From Terriglobales bacterium (lineage in GTDB: Bacteria > Acidobacteriota > Terriglobia > Bryobacterales > Bryobacteraceae), in assembly GCA_027485675.1 (NCBI GenBank), contig JAIXQP010000014.1, positions 1 through 64,000 on the forward strand: 64,000 nucleotides of DNA. The letters are read 5' to 3'. Shown piece by piece: positions 60,298 through 64,000 of this stretch. Position 1 is the stretch's first letter. Every line of letters starts with the position of its first letter. The translations under genes and the position numbers were made by a program. The notes beneath the pieces were generated by a model that ran no database searches, was not told where the DNA came from, and saw nothing but the letters and a program-made list of their open reading frames with translations.

Positions 60298-63200
60298 AAA
60301 ACGAACCGCCCCTGGAACTGATACATCCGGTTCAACGACGACGTCTGGCTCACCACCCGTCCAAAATTCGTCGACACCGGATTCAGGTCCGGAGGATTCA
60401 TCTGCGAACGGTTCGTCAGATTGATGGCGTCCCCCCGCAGTTGGAAGCGCACCCGCTCGCCGAACTTGAACTCGCGCAGCATGTTCACATTCCACTGGTT
60501 CAACCCATCCGCCCGCAACCCGTTCAGAAACCGCGGAAAGACCCGCGTCTGAAATGCGGCCGGCTGATTGTTGGCCACCCGTTCAAACGGCAAGCCCGTA
60601 TTGAACCACTGGTTCAAGGTCTTGTTGCCGCCCAGCGAAGCATCCTCCTCGAACGTATCGAGACTACCGCGGTAGAACAGGTTCCCCCACGCCAGTTGCG
60701 GCCCGTTCTGGAACTCGTAGGTCCCCGCAATCTGCCAACCGCCGAAGACGTGGTTCCCAATCCCGCCCTGCAGAAAGGCCCGCCCCTTGCCGAACGGCAG
60801 CTCGTAAATCCCCGTCACCGTCACGCGATGCGGACGCGCCGTATCGCTCGGCCACCAGATGCTCGGCTCCCGGCTAAACTCGTTCTCGAGAATGTCCCAG
60901 CGGTCCTGCCGCGTCGCGCCGTAGGAAGCGTTCAGGTTGAAGCCCTTGGCAAAGCGCCGTTGGAAGTTCACTTCCAAGGCATGCGTGCTGGCTTTGCCGG
61001 TCGGAACGGCGTTGTTGTTCAATCCGTTCATGTGCGGAAACTCCCGCAACAGTTGGTTCTTCGGAATCTGGGGATTCGCAAATCGCCCCAGCGCCGACAG
61101 GTGCTGAAACAGCGTCGGGTTCGACGTCCGCAGATCCTGAAAATTGCTGATGTGAAAGGGATTCGGCACGTTCCGGTTCAGCTCGTTCGCCAGCGCGTTG
61201 TTCCGCGTGTTCGTGCTGTTCCAATAGCTCTCCGGCAGATAGTCCAGCCGGGTCGTCACCCCCACCCGGTCCCCCAACTGCCCCCAGTAAGCCACTTCAA
61301 TCATCATGTTCGCGGCAATCTCCCGCTGCACTCCAATCCGCCACCGCTGCACCCGCGGATGCTGCCGGTTGAAGTCCGTATACGTAAACCCTTGCCCCAC
61401 CCGCGCCATCGCCCCCAATCCGTCCCGCAGCGGCGCGTCGAACCGCGTCCCGTCCGCCCGCACCGGAAACGGATCCGTCAACGGCGAAATCCCCGCCCCC
61501 GGATTCCCCGCGTTCCACGTCGTCCCGAAGTCGTTCGTCAGATTCGTCACCGTCGCCCGTGCAAACCCATACTGGTCCGCGCCCTGATTCATCACGTTCA
61601 ACGTGTCGAAGTACGTGCCGAACCCGCCCCGGATCACCGTCTTGTTATCCGCCTGCCACGCCGCCGAAAGCCGCGGCAGCCACATCAGTTCGCTCCGCCA
61701 CAAATTCCGCGGCGCTCCGTTCTGCCCCGCATAGACGCTCCCGCCCCGCACGATAAACTGGCTCGCCGGCAACTCCGGCAGCGGATTCCGCGCGTAAGCC
61801 GCCCGCGCCGCCGCCGCAATCGGCAGCTCCAGATTCGGATCAAAGTACGTCTGCGCCCGGTTGTAGCGCTCCGTCGGCCCCTGCTCGTACTCCATCCGCA
61901 GCCCCAACGTCACGGTCAGCTTCCGGTTGATCCGCCAGGTATCCTGCCCGTACCACGCATAGTAAGGGCTCATCAACGCAAAGTTGTCGTTCGTATCCAC
62001 GGAAACCGCGGTCGGAATCCCCAACATAAACGAAGCCCAGCCCAACCCCAAACCCGCCGCCGGCACAAACCCGTCCTCATCCTTCCGCACGAAGTTATTC
62101 GCAAAGCTGAACGAACCCGACGTAAACCCGCCGTTCTGCAACTGCGTCCGGAAATGCTGCCGCACGTCCACCCCCGCGCGGATCGAATGCGTCCCCCGGA
62201 TGTGCGTCCAGTTGAACTTCGCCGCCTGCTGCCGGCCCTTCGTCCCCGGGTCCACCGTCACCCCCATGAACATATCGCCGTTCCAGTGCGTCATGCCCGG
62301 AAACAACACCCGCGGCATCACACAACTCGCCGCGCACTTCTCATCCATGTACCCCGGCAGCCCCACATCGCTCGGCTTATACTTCCGCGTGCCCAGCCGC
62401 TGGTTCTGCAGCAGAAACCAGTTGGTATCCACCATCACGTTGAAGATCGTCGACGCGCTCGCCGCGTAGGTCCAGTCCGCCGCCGCGCTCGCCGCCGGCC
62501 GCTTCTCGTCCCAGTTCATCAGCCCCGGCTCGGTCTCGTAGGTGAAGTCCTGCGCGCCCTCCAAAAAGTCGCTCTTGAACCACCGCACGAAGAACCGGTG
62601 CTTGTCCGTCGCCTGGTAATCAACCCGGTTGTTCCACGAACGATAATCCACGTTGTTCGGCATCCCCGTCGCCAGGTAGTTATTGATCGGGTCCCGCCCC
62701 GTCGTATCCACGTTCGGCAGCGGCATGCGCTTGGCATAGAACTCATACATCGGGTTCCGGATCCGCGACTGCGGCAGAATGTTCCCCGCAAACGGCGTCC
62801 GAATCCAGTGGCCCGGCCGCGCCGGATCCGGCCGCGTCGAAACCGGGTCGTACACCTGATACCGCACCGGATCCACCCGCAGCAGATCCGAATAGTCTCC
62901 GGCCCGCATCGCCAGCGTTGGCACCGTGTAGTTGATCTCGCTCGGCCGCGCCGATTGCCGGTTCTTCAACTCGGAAAAGCCCAGGAAGAAGAACAGCTTG
63001 TTCCGCCCGTCCACCACCTTCGGGATATAGACCGGCCCGCTGATCGTCGCCTGATAGTTCAGCGTCTTGCCGGAGTTCAGCATCGGCGAATCCGCCAGCC
63101 GGTTCGCCGCCGCGCTGTTGCCGGCCGCGTTCAGGGCCGCCACCTGCGCCCAGCGCGCCTGCTTCACGAAGAACGAAGCCGCGTTCCACCGCTGGTTGAT

Positions 63201-63959
63201 GAACTGCAACGTGCTCGTCCCGTGAAACTGATTCGCGCCGGACTTGGTCGACATCGAAATCCCCAGTCCCGTGGCGTGGCCAAACGAAGCATCGAAGTTC
63301 GACGTCTCAATCTTGAACTCGTCAATCACGTCCGGACTCGGCATCACCGAAGCCCGCCGGTCCGTCCCGTTCGTCGAGGCCCCGTCGATCGACCACTCAT
63401 TGCCTCCCACCGCGCCCGGCGTGTTGTACGCCGACCCGCCCCCCACCTGCCCCTGCACGAGAAACTGCGTCGTCCCCGGCACCTGCACCCCCGGCGACAT
63501 CCGCGCCAGCGCCATGATGTTGTTCCCGATCACGGGCAGGTCCATCACCTCGCGATTCGTTATGCTGCGGCCGGTGCGAACGGTGCTCGTATCGAGCATC
63601 GGCGCTTCGGCTGAAATCGTCACCGACTCGGTCACCCCGCCCACTTCCAATTGCACGTTGATCTTCAGTTGTTCGCCCAGCGCCAGGGTCACCCGCGACT
63701 GCACGGCCTTCTTGAAGCCGGTTGCCTCGACAGTGATGGAATAGGTTCCCGGCAGCAGCAGCGGGGCTTCGTAATAGCCGTTCTCGTTCGTCGTCAGCTT
63801 GGTCACGGTCCCGGTACCGGTATTGGTCACGGTGACACTCGCGGCGGCCACGCTCGCCCTCTGCGGGTCCGTCACGGCCCCCGAGATAATGCCCCGCGTA
63901 TCCTGCGCGGCAGCAGTCCAGGGCAAGACCAAGAGCAAGGTCCAAATCAAAGAACGCAT
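60294..63959 (-). CDS. Oar-like TonB-dependent receptor with carboxypeptidase-regulatory domain
   Basis: About 1221 residues from the ATG at 63959 with AGGAG 7 nt upstream. Signal peptide (RSLIWTLLLVLPWTAAAQ), then a carboxypeptidase-regulatory-like beta-sandwich (ISGAVTDPQRASVAAASVTV, GYYEAPLLLPGTYSITVEAT), a plug domain (VMDLPVIGNNIMALARMSPG) and a large outer-membrane barrel ending in aromatic QFQGRFVF. This type is heavily expanded in Solibacter-like genomes and is thought to import oligosaccharides or move proteins to the surface. Ligand unknown; no partner hydrolase or SusD is adjacent. Confidence 0.92.
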   Translation of the reverse strand: MRSLIWTLLLVLPWTAAAQDTRGIISGAVTDPQRASVAAASVTVTNTGTGTVTKLTTNENGYYEAPLLLPGTYSITVEATGFKKAVQSRVTLALGEQLKINVQLEVGGVTESVTISAEAPMLDTSTVRTGRSITNREVMDLPVIGNNIMALARMSPGVQVPGTTQFLVQGQVGGGSAYNTPGAVGGNEWSIDGASTNGTDRRASVMPSPDVIDEFKIETSNFDASFGHATGLGISMSTKSGANQFHGTSTLQFINQRWNAASFFVKQARWAQVAALNAAGNSAAANRLADSPMLNSGKTLNYQATISGPVYIPKVVDGRNKLFFFLGFSELKNRQSARPSEINYTVPTLAMRAGDYSDLLRVDPVRYQVYDPVSTRPDPARPGHWIRTPFAGNILPQSRIRNPMYEFYAKRMPLPNVDTTGRDPINNYLATGMPNNVDYRSWNNRVDYQATDKHRFFVRWFKSDFLEGAQDFTYETEPGLMNWDEKRPAASAAADWTYAASASTIFNVMVDTNWFLLQNQRLGTRKYKPSDVGLPGYMDEKCAASCVMPRVLFPGMTHWNGDMFMGVTVDPGTKGRQQAAKFNWTHIRGTHSIRAGVDVRQHFRTQLQNGGFTSGSFSFANNFVRKDEDGFVPAAGLGLGWASFMLGIPTAVSVDTNDNFALMSPYYAWYGQDTWRINRKLTVTLGLRMEYEQGPTERYNRAQTYFDPNLELPIAAAARAAYARNPLPELPASQFIVRGGSVYAGQNGAPRNLWRSELMWLPRLSAAWQADNKTVIRGGFGTYFDTLNVMNQGADQYGFARATVTNLTNDFGTTWNAGNPGAGISPLTDPFPVRADGTRFDAPLRDGLGAMARVGQGFTYTDFNRQHPRVQRWRIGVQREIAANMMIEVAYWGQLGDRVGVTTRLDYLPESYWNSTNTRNNALANELNRNVPNPFHISNFQDLRTSNPTLFQHLSALGRFANPQIPKNQLLREFPHMNGLNNNAVPTGKASTHALEVNFQRRFAKGFNLNASYGATRQDRWDILENEFSREPSIWWPSDTARPHRVTVTGIYELPFGKGRAFLQGGIGNHVFGGWQIAGTYEFQNGPQLAWGNLFYRGSLDTFEEDASLGGNKTLNQWFNTGLPFERVANNQPAAFQTRVFPRFLNGLRADGLNQWNVNMLREFKFGERVRFQLRGDAINLTNRSQMNPPDLNPVSTNFGRVVSQTSSLNRMYQFQGRFVF

Positions 63960-64000
63960 CCGAGAACTCCTTAGTCCCAAGAGGGCGCTGCAAACGATAT

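Noticed and set aside
60129-63614. 1161-codon open frame on the + strand opposite the TonB receptor
   Set aside because: Its translation is an Arg/Pro/His-rich string without domain character. The minus strand encodes a full receptor with signal peptide, plug and barrel. It is a by-product of GC-rich codon use.

Overview
The window looks like chromosomal DNA of an Acidobacteriota bacterium of the Bryobacterales/Solibacter type. This rests on family signatures rather than a marker gene. Two secreted propeller proteins end in the TIGR03437 domain first described in Solibacter. There is also a very large Oar-type TonB receptor with an N-terminal carboxypeptidase-like domain, a Hanks-type kinase with TPRs, a secreted SelA-like protein, PEP-CTERM proteins, and high GC throughout.

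Region 1 (0.4-14.0 kb, minus strand) is a Tad (Flp-type) pilus/secretion operon. In transcription order it holds a NarL-type regulator, a polytopic GT-C-like membrane protein, a 72-aa protein with a class III prepilin cleavage motif, the prepilin peptidase TadV, CpaB, the secretin CpaC, CpaE/TadZ, the ATPase CpaF/TadA, TadB, TadC, an unlisted 30-aa membrane microprotein and a large beta-propeller protein. The first three cistrons after the regulator overlap at their stop/start codons. No ordinary flp, tadD or tadE/F/G gene is present.

Region 2 (14-25 kb) is metabolism and stress. It has divergent MFS and sodium:solute transporters, with the second coupled to a metallo-beta-lactamase protein and a small propeller. 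It also has MarC, a secreted HExxH protein, a fur-ahpC-ahpD peroxide operon behind a Fur-like box, a RAYT-like protein with a damaged HUH motif, an ArgD-like aminotransferase overlapping a secreted esterase, and a DtxR regulator.

Region 3 (25-41 kb) holds a tandem paralogue pair (one degenerate), a sugar-nucleotide SDR, a membrane FeS reductase, tRNA-Lys(CTT) followed by a ParDE-like pair, and a three-gene envelope operon. That operon encodes an NHL/TIGR03437 protein, a YtkA/FixH-like protein and an outer-membrane barrel carrying two 8-cysteine modules. An epimerase/glycosyltransferase pair, a compact SecA-like ATPase and a DUF4166/CrtA-like pair follow.

Region 4 (41-47 kb, minus strand) is a tight operon: PEP-CTERM protein, an alkaline-phosphatase-superfamily/TPR protein that appears to have lost its metal ligands, and a SPINDLY-type O-GlcNAc transferase. 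A 0.85-kb tandem duplication has produced a second PEP-CTERM gene plus a stump of the phosphatase-like gene. The strand composition of this block is inverted relative to its surroundings.

Region 5 (47-64 kb) has an MBL hydrolase-ribF-lacD cluster, then a broken vapBC cassette bracketed by 172-bp direct repeats. A four-gene operon follows (Ser/Thr kinase, unknown protein, GDPD, esterase). The rest is a PQQ-type propeller with EF-hands, a class C serine hydrolase, a SelA-like Tat protein and the TonB receptor. Three toxin-antitoxin remnants or modules lie in the window, two of them inactivated. No CRISPR array, rRNA or complete insertion sequence was seen.
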